Under the pieces are notes generated by a model that ran no database searches, had not been told where the DNA came from, and saw only the letters and a list, made by a program, of their open reading frames with translations. From IMG/VR virus record IMGVR_UViG_3300045125_000050, positions 1 through 26,894 of that record: DNA of 26,894 bases; one strand, given 5' to 3'. Origin of the DNA: a virus. The translations under genes and the position numbers were made by a program. This document shows, piece by piece, positions 9,535 through 17,478 of the stretch; positions within the stretch are counted from its first letter, which is position 1, and every line of letters starts with the position of its first letter.

Positions 9535-9993
9535 ATGGCAGCATTCTCTTCATTTCGGATCGACCCTGAAGGTCGGCCGCGGCCACAGGCGGGACCTACA
9601 CGGCCCCCACCACGGCGGTCGGCGAGATCCTCAGCCTCAACGTGGACGGCATCAAGCTGAACACCATTGACATCACCACCCTGACCGACCGGTTCCGGAA
9701 GTTCACTGCAGGCCTGATCGACTCGGGCTCCATCAGCCTGGAAGTCAATCTGGACCCCGACGATGCTCAGCAGTCCACGATCATCGACCAGCTTGACGTG
9801 ACCGCTAGCACCACCGCCCCGACCCTGCTGTCGTGGCTGGTCGAGTTCGGGTCCAGCTCGAACAAGGGCGCCACGCTTGCGGGCGTCGGCATCGTGACCG
9901 ATTTCAGCATCAAGGGCGCGTCTGGATTCGGCCGTGACCGCCAGCATCACCGTGAAGTGGTCGGGCTCGGTCAACTTCACCGACGTGGACTGA
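9535..9993 (+). CDS. Major tail tube protein, frame breaks
   Basis: Probable tube subunit of the tail. Starts at ATG 9535 after AGGAGC (9523-9528). Reading needs small frame corrections near 9555, 9575 and 9925: FGSTLKVG, then TYTAPTTAVGEILSLNVDG, KLNTIDITTLTDRFRKFTAG, SGSISLEVNLDPDDAQQST, LLSWLVEFGSS, and finally AVTASITVKWSGSVNFTDVD with the stop at 9991-9993. The pattern of GxI, xVDGI, ITxL, then a GxISLExNxDPD strand, and a terminal SGSVxFT strand is that of the TP901-1/lambda V-like tube fold. About 152 residues, slightly short but normal for this type. Confidence 0.8.
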
Positions 9994-9996
9994 TCC

Positions 9997-10371
9997 ATGA
10001 GTGACCTGAAGGAACGCCTGCTGGCCCTCAAGGGCACCGTGCCGTCCGAAGTGGTTTCCATCCCCGGCGTCGGTGAGGTCGAAGTACGTGGCCTCACCGC
10101 CGCCGGGCGGGACGAATGGGAGCAGACGCATGTGGCAACAGCAAGGGCACGGACGGTTCAGCAACATCCGGGCCGGACTTCTGGCTCGCAGTGTCTCTAT
10201 CAGCGATGGCCAGCCATGCTGTTGACTCCGCTGGACGTCGAGCGCGATTGGGGCGTTGCCGGCCACCAGTTGTTGATCGACCTGTACGAAGTCGCATGCC
10301 AGCCTGAGCGGGACTTGGCGATCACGGACCGAGGAAGACGCCTTGAGGGAAACTCCGAGAGCGCCCGCTGA
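9997..10371 (+). CDS. Tail assembly chaperone (G-like), internal frame breaks
   Basis: Begins at ATG 9997, three bases after the tube gene. The N-terminus MSDLKERLLALKG, then VVSIPGVGEVEVRGLTA and RDEWE, is typical of small tail chaperones that hold the tape measure protein during assembly. The middle loses frame (about 10140-10310): FSNIRAGLLARSVSISDGQ and LYEVACQ in other frames belong to it. The last codons read RRLEGNSESAR and stop at 10369-10371. The following gene begins in another frame nine bases later, where many siphophages use a programmed frameshift to make a fusion (lambda G/GT); with so many indels here, this cannot be judged. Confidence 0.68.
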   Translation: MSDLKERLLALKGTVPSEVVSIPGVGEVEVRGLTAAGRDEWEQTHVATARARTVQQHPGRTSGSQCLYQRWPAMLLTPLDVERDWGVAGHQLLIDLYEVACQPERDLAITDRGRRLEGNSESAR

Positions 10372-10379
10372 GGCAGTTC

Positions 10380-10674
10380 ATGTTTCGGCTGGCGCTGGCA
10401 CTCGGGCAGGACCGTGGCGGAACTGGAGCAAACCATGAGTGGCCGTGAGCTGACCGAGTGGATGGCATACGACAGCCTGGAGCCCTTTGGCGACCAGCGG
10501 GCCGACCTTCGGGCTGGCATCGTCGCCGCCACCAATGGCCAACTGCCACCGCTCACGCGGTGACCAGCGTTCAAGCCGCAGGACTTCATGCCGTTTGTTG
10601 AGAAGCCATCGCCGACCCGAGCGACAGCCATGCAGGCCCTTCGCAAGCCGCATTTGGCAAGAAAGGACGCCTGA
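10380..10674 (+). CDS. Second tail assembly protein (T-like, DUF4035-type), frame breaks
   Basis: Reads MFRLALALG from ATG 10380, then after one correction near 10408 TVAELEQTMSGRELTEWMAY and SLEPFGDQRADLRAGIVAAT, then (another shift near 10560) FKPQDFMPFVEKPS and AAFGKKGRL, stopping around 10672-10674. The MSGRELTEWMAY...EPFGDxRADLRAGIV block is a strong signature of the small proteins encoded directly before the tape measure gene and, in lambda, expressed as the frameshifted T domain. The stop overlaps the tape measure start as TGATG. Confidence 0.72.
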
Positions 10675-12203
10675 TGGCAAGGGCTCTGCTGGCATTCGCG
10701 TTGGCATTTCCATGGAGGGCGTCAGGAGTTTGCTGCTCAGGCAGACAGGGCAGCGGCAAAGACCGAGCAGCTGCAGCAGCGATCGAAAGGCCATCGGTGG
10801 TGTCATGTCTGCTCTTCAAAGACAGTTCGACCGGCTGACCAAGAGCCAGGAACAAATTGGACTGGAGAAACTTCAGAAGGCTGGAGCTTCTCAAGAGGTG
10901 GTTGCCAAGTATCAAGAACAGTGGTCTGTCATCAACAGGTTGATGGAAGCCGAAAAGGCCGCAGAATTGCAAAGAGTTGCGGCTGAGGCTGCAGAGCGTT
11001 CTAGGATTGAGCGAATCAAGCAGGCTCAGATTGCGGCTGGCAGCAGTCCATGGATCGGAGACTGCAAATTGAGCGTGCTCTGAAGACGGAGCGTGATCGG
11101 ATGGACGCCGACTATCAAAGGTCCTTGAAGTACGCAGGGACTTCAACGTGGCCCCATGTTTGGCAAAACTCTTGGCCCGTTGGTCAAGGGTCTGCCGGGT
11201 ATCAAGGCCGGTCGATCTGGGCTTTCTGCTGTGGGCGGCGGTGTGCCCAGCTTGCATCGAGCGGGCAGATTGACGCCATGAAGCTGTATAGCGACACGGT
11301 CATCAACTTTGTAAACGGCCTGCCAGGCAGGGAGCGGCTGGTTTCCATCGCCGAATCCATCACAAGCTGTATTCGGGTGGACCATCAGCCAGTGAAATTG
11401 AGGCCAAGGCCGAAGCCATGGCCGAACTCAATCAGGTTCGCATGGATGCTGCTGGCAAGGCGTATGCCCGTATTGAAGACCTCAAGGCACAGCGAGAACG
11501 TGCCGGGAAATCGGATTCGGAATCGCCAGGCTTGATCAGGCAGATCAGCTCGAAAGGGCAAGGTCGGAAATGGTGGCTGGCGGAATGAATCCCGAGGTGG
11601 CTCTCGCCAAGATTCGTGCAATGAAAAGCCTGATGGAAGAAATTGACAAGCGAAGGGCAAGTCCAAGTGCCGCGATGCAGGCCGAGGAGTTTGGCCGAGT
11701 TGATGCAGGAACAAAGGGACACCTTGGCACAAATCACCGAGAGCGAGCGGGAGCTCTACTGGCAGAGACATCGATCGCCTGTTGACGAACGCAAGATCAT
11801 TCGTTGAGCAGGCGGATCAGATGAACGCCGAATACAAGAAGGTCACGAAGACCGCAGCGAACTAGGTTCCGGATCAAGCTGGACACGCTTGCAGCTTGAC
11901 GAAGAACTTGACGCGCAGGAAGCGCGGCGTGCGGCCGAGGAAGCAAAGAGGGAATCAGACGCCGCCGCTGAGGCCGCGGCACGAGCGAAATGCTTGCAAC
12001 AGACGGCTCGATCCTGCGTACACAATGTCAGCCAGCCAGACGTCGAGAACATTGGCACGGCCATTGGAGGCGTGCGGGTGGCCGGCATGACCAGCAGCAG
12101 AACTCCGAGCGCATGATGCCGCATGCAAGAGGCGATCAGAGTCGTACTCTGCGCCGAGATCGCACGCAACACGGAGCGGCTCGCGGCTGCTGGGGCACCC
12201 TGA
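10674..12203 (+). CDS. Tape measure protein, short, many frame breaks
   Basis: Sets tail length. Start at ATG 10674 with AAAGGA upstream. Frame-hopped reading: AGIRVGISMEGV, EFAAQADRAAAKTEQLQQR, then a long unbroken helical stretch (10801-11040; SALQRQFDRLTKSQEQIG and LEKLQKAGASQEVVAKY), RLQIERALKTERDRMDADYQ, LPGIKAG, MAELNQVRMDAAGKAYARI, and NARSFVEQADQMNAEYKK to a TAG at 11863-11865. Past this stop the same coiled-coil style goes on (LDEELDAQEARRAAEEAKR), then VENIGTAIGGVRVAGMT and MQEAIRVVLCAEIARNTERL to the TGA at 12201-12203. I read this as one gene broken by indels. The span of about 510 codons is short for a tape measure (usually 600-1500 residues); either the tail is short or the assembly lost sequence. 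It could also be two genes split at 11865. Confidence 0.65.
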
Positions 12204-12205
12204 CC

Positions 12206-13122
12206 ATGGCCATCATCATCAACCAGAAGCCGGACGGCGTCTCGATTGGGTTTGACCGCGGCAAGTGGAGCGGGACTTCGGCCTACGTCATCCGGGATGA
12301 CGCTGGCGCCCAGATCGACTCGTCCCAAATCATGGGTGACAGGCGGCGTGATCGCAAAGCTGGGACCGACCGAGTTTGGCGGCAGTTCCGGTGCGCTGGG
12401 TGACCTGGGTAGTTACTGGTCATCGCGAATGCGGCAGGTCTCGTTTGAGCTGAAGCAGCAGGACGCTGGCGGCTACGTTTGGGAGGCCACGGTCAACTTC
12501 GACAGCAATGTCGGCGATCCAACAACGACGCCGGTTGACCAGAAGAACGAGGGGCAGCAGGGATTCACGGCCGTGGAGTTGTCTGTCCAGGGCGAGCCCG
12601 TTGACATCTGGCGTACCGGCGACGACCATGCCGACGGGACAGCAACATATGACAGCCCAACGGACACCGACATCGGTGGCACCAAGGTGGACAGCGGTGG
12701 CGAGCCCATCAGCACATTCGTGAACATTGCGAGGATCACGTACCGCCAGGTCGTTGTCGGCCGTCCGACCGTCCCGCTTGCGGCGATCAACACCCGCAAC
12801 AGTGCGTGCCTATTCCGTCGGGGCCCTATTCGTTTGCGGCCAGGACGCTGCTGTTCACCGGCTGCTCCGTCAGCCGGGTGGGCGTCTCCACCTACGAGAT
12901 CGTCTACACGTTCGCCTACGACGCCAACTTTCACCTGCGGCAGATTGCCACACGCATGCCTGACACTCGTGAGGTGCAGGTTGGTGCAAACGGCAGATAC
13001 ATGCGGCAGCGACGCCAACCAGCAGCGACAAACGCCTATGGCCAGGTTGATGCGTCTACTGGGCGGCAGCCATTCCCAGAGCACCGGCGCATTTGCAGTC
13101 GACCATCGGCACCCTGGCATGA
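12206..13122 (+). CDS. Virion structural protein of the tail region, frame breaks
   Basis: Starts at ATG 12206, three bases after the tape measure stop. MAIIINQKPDGVSIGFDRG reads in one frame, changes near 12335 (VTGGVIAKLGPTEFGG) and again near 12800 (GPYSFAARTLLFTGCSVS). It is rich in beta strands (RQVSFELKQQDAGGYVWEA; FTAVELSVQGEPVDIW; EIVYTFAYDANFHLRQIA), like a distal-tail or baseplate component. The final part is uncertain; the most plausible stop is the TGA at 13120-13122. Not recognised as a named family. Location right after the tape measure supports a tail-tip role. Confidence 0.6.
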
Positions 13123-13173
13123 GAGTCAACGGGTCAACTCAAGCAGGCAGCTGGGGCCCATGGTCACCAAACC

Positions 13174-13668
13174 ATGGTGCGAACCATTGCCGACGCGGTC
13201 AACTCGTATCAACGACAGGCCGCGGCTCGTCTGTCCGCATCTGGCCAAAGATCCGTCCACGCTCATCGTGGCTCGCATCACCGGGAGCACCGCAATCTCT
13301 GGAAAGACGGCCACGGTGGGCGGCGTTGCGGACACCCCGGTGGCGTGGACGTTACGACTGGGAGGAGGCGTTCGTTGACGGTGCGGCACGCCTCACCAGA
13401 CGGCGCAAGGCGTACCGACGCAAGAGCAGCCTGATCGAGCGGCACCGCTCGGTAGGGCGTTCAACGGCGTGCGAGGGTCCGCAGATCATCGTCTGGCACC
13501 ACCACGCTCGGCCCCGGAATCACGACCGCAAACATCCCAGCCGGGTACACGATCAAGCCCATCGCAAACAACACGGTGGTGCTCATGTACGCAGCTGCAA
13601 CCGCGACAACGGCCAGCCGCTGCTTTGTCTTCTGCTGCCCCAACGCCATCGACGGAGCATGCCCATGA
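13174..13668 (+). CDS. Predicted virion protein, frame breaks
   Basis: Begins at ATG 13174 (MVRTIADAVNSYQRQAAARL). The coding signal moves to STLIVARITGSTAISGKTAT with VADTPVAWT, then YDWEEAFVDG, and ends in the long clean stretch GPGITTANIPAGYTIKPIAN with TVVLMYAAATATTASRCFVF and the stop at 13666-13668. Beta-rich, glycine/threonine-rich style suggests a tail or fibre-associated structural protein. No family recognised. The stop overlaps the following ATG (ATGA), placing it in the same operon as the membrane genes. Confidence 0.55.
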
Positions 13669-13946
13669 CGCCGCTTGGACCACGACATCAGACCAACCCG
13701 CAGCTGGCGTTTGCCATCAGCCTGCTGCAGCTCGTCACCCTCATCATCGGCGTGGCCGGGGTGTTCGTCACGCTGGGCCGGAAGGACGCCATCCTCGAAC
13801 GCCAGGACAGGGATATCTCGGAGCTGCGATCCATCGCCCAGGACCTCGTCAAGGCTCAGGTGCTGGGTGCTGCCAACGATCAGAAGCACGGCGAGGCCCT
13901 GCAGGCCGTCAGCGTTCGACTGGACAGGCTGGAGGGTCGCCGGTGA
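13665..13946 (+). CDS. Small membrane protein with coiled coil (holin candidate)
   Basis: Intact 93-residue gene from ATG 13665 in an ATGA overlap. One hydrophobic helix (residues about 14-37, LAFAISLLQLVTLIIGVAGV) is followed by a charged heptad-like helix (ERQDRDISELRSIAQDLVKA, then EALQAVSVRLDRLEGRR). One-helix proteins with a soluble coiled coil at this place, between tail and integrase, are often holins or holin-associated; this is inference from topology and location. Confidence 0.7.
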   Translation: MTPLGPRHQTNPQLAFAISLLQLVTLIIGVAGVFVTLGRKDAILERQDRDISELRSIAQDLVKAQVLGAANDQKHGEALQAVSVRLDRLEGRR

Positions 13947-14464
13947 TCCGGTGCATGCTGTTCCTGCTGCTGGTGGCTCTGGCGGGCTGCTCGTCTGCCG
14001 AGGCGATCAGCGTGCAGGCCACGGCCGTCGGCGACCGGGCTGCAGCCATCCGCGGCCTAGCCGAGCGGATCGGTGCCCAGTCCACCCAGCCCGACGTGGT
14101 GGCCGACGCGGCCGCGATCAGCCTTGAGGCTCAGTCGATCCAGAAGAGCGTCGGCGTCATCCATCAGCGGGTCACGCAGGTGCGAGATATCACGCCATGG
14201 TGGGCGACCCTGCTGCAGTGGGGCCTGATCGCCCTGGCCGGCGCCGCGGCTGTGTATCTGGTGCACGCGACGGGCATCGGTGCGGCGATCCGGGTGGCCA
14301 TCGGATGGCTGCCTCGTCGCAAGGTCACGGAAGCGGAGATGGCCGCAGCCACGATGGCAACGGACAAGCCCGAGACGATTCGGGAATGGATCGCCATGAA
14401 GCGAGCATCGGACAAGGAGTTCGACGCGGCATGGCGAAAGACTCAACAGGAGAGCAGACCATGA
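13943..14464 (+). CDS. Lipoprotein with internal transmembrane helix (spanin-like topology)
   Basis: Intact, 173 residues from GTG 13943 (GTGA overlap with the previous stop). The N-terminus is a lipoprotein signal: hydrophobic MLFLLLVALAG followed by the lipobox cysteine (LAGCSS, about residue 16). A helical segment (about 20-85) leads to a transmembrane helix around residues 92-115 (LLQWGLIALAGAAAVYLVHA), then a basic amphipathic C-terminal region (RRKVTEAEMAAATMATDKPE). A lipid anchor at one end and a membrane helix farther on resemble single-protein spanins that join the two membranes at lysis, but here the helix is internal rather than C-terminal. No homology recognised; role inferred. 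Confidence 0.65.
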   Translation: MIRCMLFLLLVALAGCSSAEAISVQATAVGDRAAAIRGLAERIGAQSTQPDVVADAAAISLEAQSIQKSVGVIHQRVTQVRDITPWWATLLQWGLIALAGAAAVYLVHATGIGAAIRVAIGWLPRRKVTEAEMAAATMATDKPETIREWIAMKRASDKEFDAAWRKTQQESRP

Positions 14465-14586
14465 TCCTTGGTACCGCAGAAAGTCTGATCGGCTCAATTT
14501 GGGCCGCGTTCGCATGCATGGCCGCCGGATACATCGCCGGGCATGTCGTGAGCCTCGACCGCATCGCGGGCTGGTTCAAGAAGTGA
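14461..14586 (+). CDS. 41-residue single-helix membrane protein
   Basis: Short gene from ATG 14461, sharing ATGA with the preceding stop and GTGA with the next gene. One hydrophobic helix (SLIGSIWAAFACMAAGYIAG) ends in a basic tail (LDRIAGWFKK), typical of small holin or antiholin-like proteins. It is intact and embedded in a run of overlapping genes, which supports that it is translated. Function inferred from topology only. Confidence 0.6.
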   Translation: MILGTAESLIGSIWAAFACMAAGYIAGHVVSLDRIAGWFKK

Positions 14587-15256
14587 ACCTGGCCCCGGCA
14601 AAGTGCTGCTGCGGCGGAGCCGGATCGTGCCTGACGGGCTGTGAGTGTCCAGAGTCAGCAACGCTGCCAAGCAGCGTTCTGGCGACAATTACCTTTTCGG
14701 ATTGCTGTGGCAATTCGAGAACCGTTGCAACTGTTCTAGCACTGACAAGTGCGGGACAGTGCGGCGCATGTCTGCAGTGCACGAGATATGAATGGCTCGC
14801 AACACGAACATACGCTCCTACGGAAAGTTGTTCGAGTTATCTCTGCGCGGGCGTGGTCTTCGATTTTGATTGCGAACCACTCAACAATGAGACGGAGTGT
14901 TTTCATACCGAAGGCCAGCTGTTTCAGGTTTCACTTGCTCCAGACTCTTGCACCTACGACGATGGGACTGGGCAATACGGACAATGCAAGTTTTGGTCTC
15001 TTCGGTTTGGCTTTACAGTGAAGGGTTATACGGCCGTGGGATACTTGGCTGGCCTCAGCGGTGTTTGCACATGCTCGTATCCGTCTGGCACGTGCCAATC
15101 TACTGCCGCATGCGCTGGCGGGCTTGTGACTGTGTGCAAGCAAAACGGACAGCCGATCCTCGTGGCTCGTACGGTGCGTGCACTGCGGATCTGGACTTCT
15201 GCGACGATTATGATGCATGGACCTGCAACCCCAACGCATCAGCGGTTGTCTCGTGA
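14583..15256 (+). CDS. Cysteine-rich protein (about 25 Cys), one frame break
   Basis: Starts at GTG 14583 in a GTGA overlap. The product of about 224 residues has clustered cysteines: CCCGGAGSCLTGCEC at residues 8-22, DCC, CGACLQC, CTCSYPSGTCQSTAAC and, after a frame change near 15165, YGACTADLDFCDDYDAWTC, ending at TGA 15254-15256. No signal peptide is visible. Cysteines are mostly in CxC, CxxC and CC groups, compatible with metal binding or dense disulfides. Aromatic, threonine-rich strands between them suggest a beta-rich extracellular or virion-surface protein. The base composition is noticeably AT-richer than its neighbours, like MCP1. No family recognised. The next gene is also cysteine-rich. 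Confidence 0.68.
14660..14678. repeat. Perfect 8-bp inverted repeat inside the cysteine-rich gene
   Basis: AACGCTGC (14660-14667), loop CAA, GCAGCGTT (14671-14678), followed by CTGG and no T run. It lies within the coding region near residues 26-32 of the protein. It may be chance or an mRNA structure affecting translation; it does not look like a terminator. Confidence 0.5.
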
Positions 15257-15735
15257 TCGACTGCGACCACTGGTCCCCGTGCACGGTCAAGTCAGGCGGC
15301 TGCTGCGCCGCTGGGCACTACGGCGGCCGTCCCAGCCTCGGCGTCTGCGGCCAGTGCCCGCACCGGGTTGTCGGTGGTGAGCAGCCACAGGGCACGACCG
15401 TGACCTACGGGGCGACCACGGCCAAGGCAGTGCAGTACCTGAAGGCCGAAGCGAATCACGCCCTCAACGGCCCGGCGCCGGCCGACGTGGTCGAAGCCCG
15501 CAAGGCTGCCTGCCGCAGCTGCGAGCATCGGGTGGACAGCCTGGAGGACAACACCGACCCCGGCGGGATTGGGTTCTGCACGAAGTGTGGCTGCGGCGGA
15601 AGCCGACGGGCTGCCCTATCGGTGAAGTTGACGATGGCCAGCGTCTCGTGCCCGGTCGGAAAGTTTCAGCCGGTGACTGGCGTTGGCGGCAGCATCGACA
15701 GCGTCATGCAGGCGCATCGAAGGGCCTGGCGATGA
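15253..15735 (+). CDS. Zinc-ribbon-like cysteine protein
   Basis: Intact, 160 residues, best start GTG 15253 in a GTGA overlap (the frame is open further upstream). Cysteine groups: CDHWSPC, GGCCAAGHYGGRPS, CGQCPHR near the N-terminus, CRSCEHR in the middle and CTKCGCGG...SCPVGKF near the end. Spaced CxxC pairs suggest one or two structural zinc sites. Between them lies a helix ATTAKAVQYLKAEANHAL. I recall small proteins with a CxxxxxPC...HYGGxPSLGVCxxC pattern in planctomycete prophages, function unknown. Location after the lysis-like block and before the late terminator makes it a late gene. Confidence 0.72.
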   Translation: MIDCDHWSPCTVKSGGCCAAGHYGGRPSLGVCGQCPHRVVGGEQPQGTTVTYGATTAKAVQYLKAEANHALNGPAPADVVEARKAACRSCEHRVDSLEDNTDPGGIGFCTKCGCGGSRRAALSVKLTMASVSCPVGKFQPVTGVGGSIDSVMQAHRRAWR

Positions 15736-15938
15736 GCGTGGTCGATCGAACGAGCAGATCGCTAGATGCCGGCGCGCTGATCAGAAGCGTCAGTCCAGGA
15801 ACAGCAAACGCCACGACTACCGCTGATGCCGCAATGATCAAGTCGCGTCTTCCTGTGATTCAGGACGCGAGCTCGCGGTATGAGGAACAGATTCGAACGA
15901 CGGCCAACGGCGATGGCAACGCTGCCATCCGATCTTGA
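15732..15938 (+). CDS. Hypothetical 68-residue protein
   Basis: Starts at ATG 15732 in an ATGA overlap with the zinc protein and continues to TGA at 15936-15938. The sequence (SRSLDAGALIRSVSPGTANA, DAAMIKSRLPVI, SRYEEQIRTTANGDGNAAIR) has low complexity and no recognisable domain. The complementary strand of the same DNA reads a hydrophobic segment, so the coding strand is not certain. The ATGA coupling favours the + strand. The 180 bases after it (15939-16118) hold no gene I can support, only a terminator-like hairpin. Confidence 0.4.
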   Translation: MSVVDRTSRSLDAGALIRSVSPGTANATTTADAAMIKSRLPVIQDASSRYEEQIRTTANGDGNAAIRS

Positions 15939-16070
15939 CGCAGTCCACGGCCAAGTCCTTCACCGGCAACGACTGCAAACACGTCCCGGCAGGGCGATGA
16001 TCTGTGCCCAACAGAAGTCAGCAGGATTGCTTTCATTCTGACACGATAAACCGCACAACCGTCCGAGAGC

Positions 16071-16092
16071 AATGGCGGTCCGCCGCCGTTTT
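16071..16092 (+). terminator. Probable terminator closing the late operon
   Basis: AATGGCGG (16071-16078), tetraloop TCCG, CCGCCGTT (16083-16090) with one G-U pair, running into TTTT (16089-16092) and CG. A compact GC stem followed by T is typical of intrinsic terminators. It separates the late genes from the integrase that starts at 16119. Confidence 0.55.
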
Positions 16093-16118
16093 CGTGATTT
16101 TCGTACCCTGTCCGCCCC

Positions 16119-17478
16119 ATGGTGATCCGGGTCACCGTAGAGTTTTGCGTGGATTCAGGTTGTGCAGCTCGGGGCGACGTTGGCTTGCTTGACCAGGTCG
16201 AGGCTTGGCAAGTGTACGCGCGAAGTCCAGGGCCACAGTCCCGAACACGCGGCACAAGCGGCCCGCTGGGCGCGCTCGTGGCTGCAACATTCACGCGAAC
16301 ACGCTACGCCAGATGCGTGCGTAGCGTGGCTTCGGGACATGACTCGCGGGGCCGCGCTTAGCCCCCAGACCATCCGCAACCGGGCCAGTGCCTGCAGGCG
16401 TTTCTGTGGCTGGATGGTTGTCCAGGGCGTGCTGGACGCCAACCCGTGGGCGTCGGTCCCGATGCCCCGAGGACGGGCAAAGCAGGGTGCGGACGCATTC
16501 ACGGACGAGCAGGTGGCCGCGCTCATCGCCCAGGCTGAACGCATGTCCAAGCAGGGACGCAAGCCCGCGGATCGAGCGTCGGCTGCCAACCGGGCCAACC
16601 TGTACAGGTTCCTCAGCTTGACCGGCCTACGCCGAGGCGAGGCTCGGGCTCAGCGATGGGAAGACATTGACCTGCAGGCCCGCACCATGGTGGTGACCCA
16701 CGACAAGGCCCGGCGGGCTGACCCGATCCCGCTGTCTGTGGCAGCGTGTGGCATGCTGCGGCAGATGCTGGCAGGACGTGGCACTGGGCTGGTGTTCCCG
16801 ACCATCGTCACCGACAAGGCCCTTGAGGCCGACTGCCGCGCCTGCGGGATCACCGGCCGAGGCAAGTGGCACCGATTCCGGGTTGGGTTCGTCACCGAAT
16901 CCTTCGAGGCCGGGGTGGCCCCTGAACTGATCCAGCGGCTGGCGAGGCACCGCTCTATCGACCAGACCCACCGATACTTGCGTCATCGGGAAGAGCGGCT
17001 CCGTGATGCTGTCGAGCAAAGATCGGAAAAATATCGAAATGGCTGTCCTCCAAAACCTCGTGCAGCCGATAGGTTCCCCGTGGATTCAGACATGGCCCAC
17101 GGCGCAACCATCACCGAGAGCACCAAGACGACCAGCCAGGTCGCAGCGCCCACCGGCCCTGAATCCACAAACAACCTGGCTGGTCTTCTGCGTGCTCTCG
17201 GCCGCTCGCAGGTGCCTGTTGCTCCGGCAAACGAAAAGGCCCGCGTCAATCGACGCGAGCCTCTCGTGAGTCGGGGTGACAGGATTTGCACCGACACCCC
17301 CACCGACGTGGGAGCCGAGCGGCTGATCCATGCGGCCACGCTCCTCTTGGAGCTGGCCGTGCTGCAGATGCAGCGAGGAGCCGCCAGTGACAACGCAGAA
17401 CGCGGGACGATTCGGGCAAGTGGTCGAGGACGTGGGCCTCGCCATTCAGGAACTTCGCAACGACAGCCGCGGGCTTGA
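16119..17478 (+). CDS. int: Tyrosine recombinase (integrase), one frame break near the N-terminus
   Basis: Site-specific recombinase that inserts the phage into the host chromosome. ATG 16119 (or GTG 16122) gives IRVTVEFCVDSGCAARGDV; the frame changes near 16210-16225 to TREVQGHSPEHAAQAARWAR. A SAM-like core-binding domain (AALSPQTIRNRASACRRFCG) precedes the catalytic domain: Arg I in TGLRRGEARAQRWEDI, Lys in HDKARR, HxxR in KWHRFRVGF, His/Arg in LARHRSID and the nucleophile Tyr in THRYL (codon 16975-16977). The open frame continues well past the catalytic tyrosine (DSDMAHGATITES..., ESTNNLAGLLRALG) through the attP-like segment to 17478. This read-through end, overlapping the gene at 17387, is probably not native; the true stop is likely before about 17270 and hidden by an indel. 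Confidence 0.9.
17233..17261 (-). terminator. Intrinsic terminator on the minus strand beside attP
   Basis: Read on the minus strand: GGCTCGCGTC, loop GATT, GACGCGGGCC (one U-G pair), then TTTTCG. It lies immediately 3' of the tRNA-like end at 17268-17292, exactly where a host tRNA-Pro gene would have its terminator. Integration would thus restore both tRNA end and terminator. Confidence 0.7.
17268..17292 (-). other. attP: Probable attP core: 3' end of a tRNA-Pro gene
   Basis: On the minus strand the segment reads GGTGCAAATCCTGTCACCCC followed by GACTC. This is the T-loop, T-stem and 3' acceptor strand of bacterial tRNA-Pro (usual form GGTTCAAATCCTGTCACCCC). The rest of a tRNA is absent: no CGGGGTG 5' acceptor strand and no proper anticodon arm follow in the next 100 bases. 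A tRNA 3' end next to an integrase is the usual layout of phage attachment sites. The core probably covers at least 17268-17287, where identity to the tRNA ends with an altered T-loop base. Confidence 0.72.
17308..17390 (+). CDS. Possible small hydrophobic peptide gene between attP and next gene
   Basis: From GTG 17308 the frame reads MGAERLIHAATLLLELAVLQ then MQRGAAS, a coherent amphipathic helix encoded after attP and before the GTG at 17387. The stop would be TGA 17388-17390 if one indel lies just upstream; as written the frame instead continues. It could be a short separate gene or simply read-through of the integrase frame. Confidence 0.25.

Noticed and set aside
12246-13946. A single 566-residue protein across 12246-13946
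   Set aside because: The frame is open by chance over three different genes; the coding signal moves between frames and the last 93 residues form a separate protein with its own start at 13665.
15775-16294. Minus-strand coding in the gap before the integrase (an open frame to 15860 and a hydrophobic segment near 15775-15850)
   Set aside because: The hydrophobic stretch would need a TTG start and a different frame from the larger one; no domain appears and all other genes are on the + strand. Kept only as doubt on the gene at 15732.
17268-17345. A complete tRNA gene on the minus strand
   Set aside because: Only the 3' part matches; no 5' acceptor strand CGGGGTG, D arm or 7-base anticodon loop can be built, so it is an attachment site copy.
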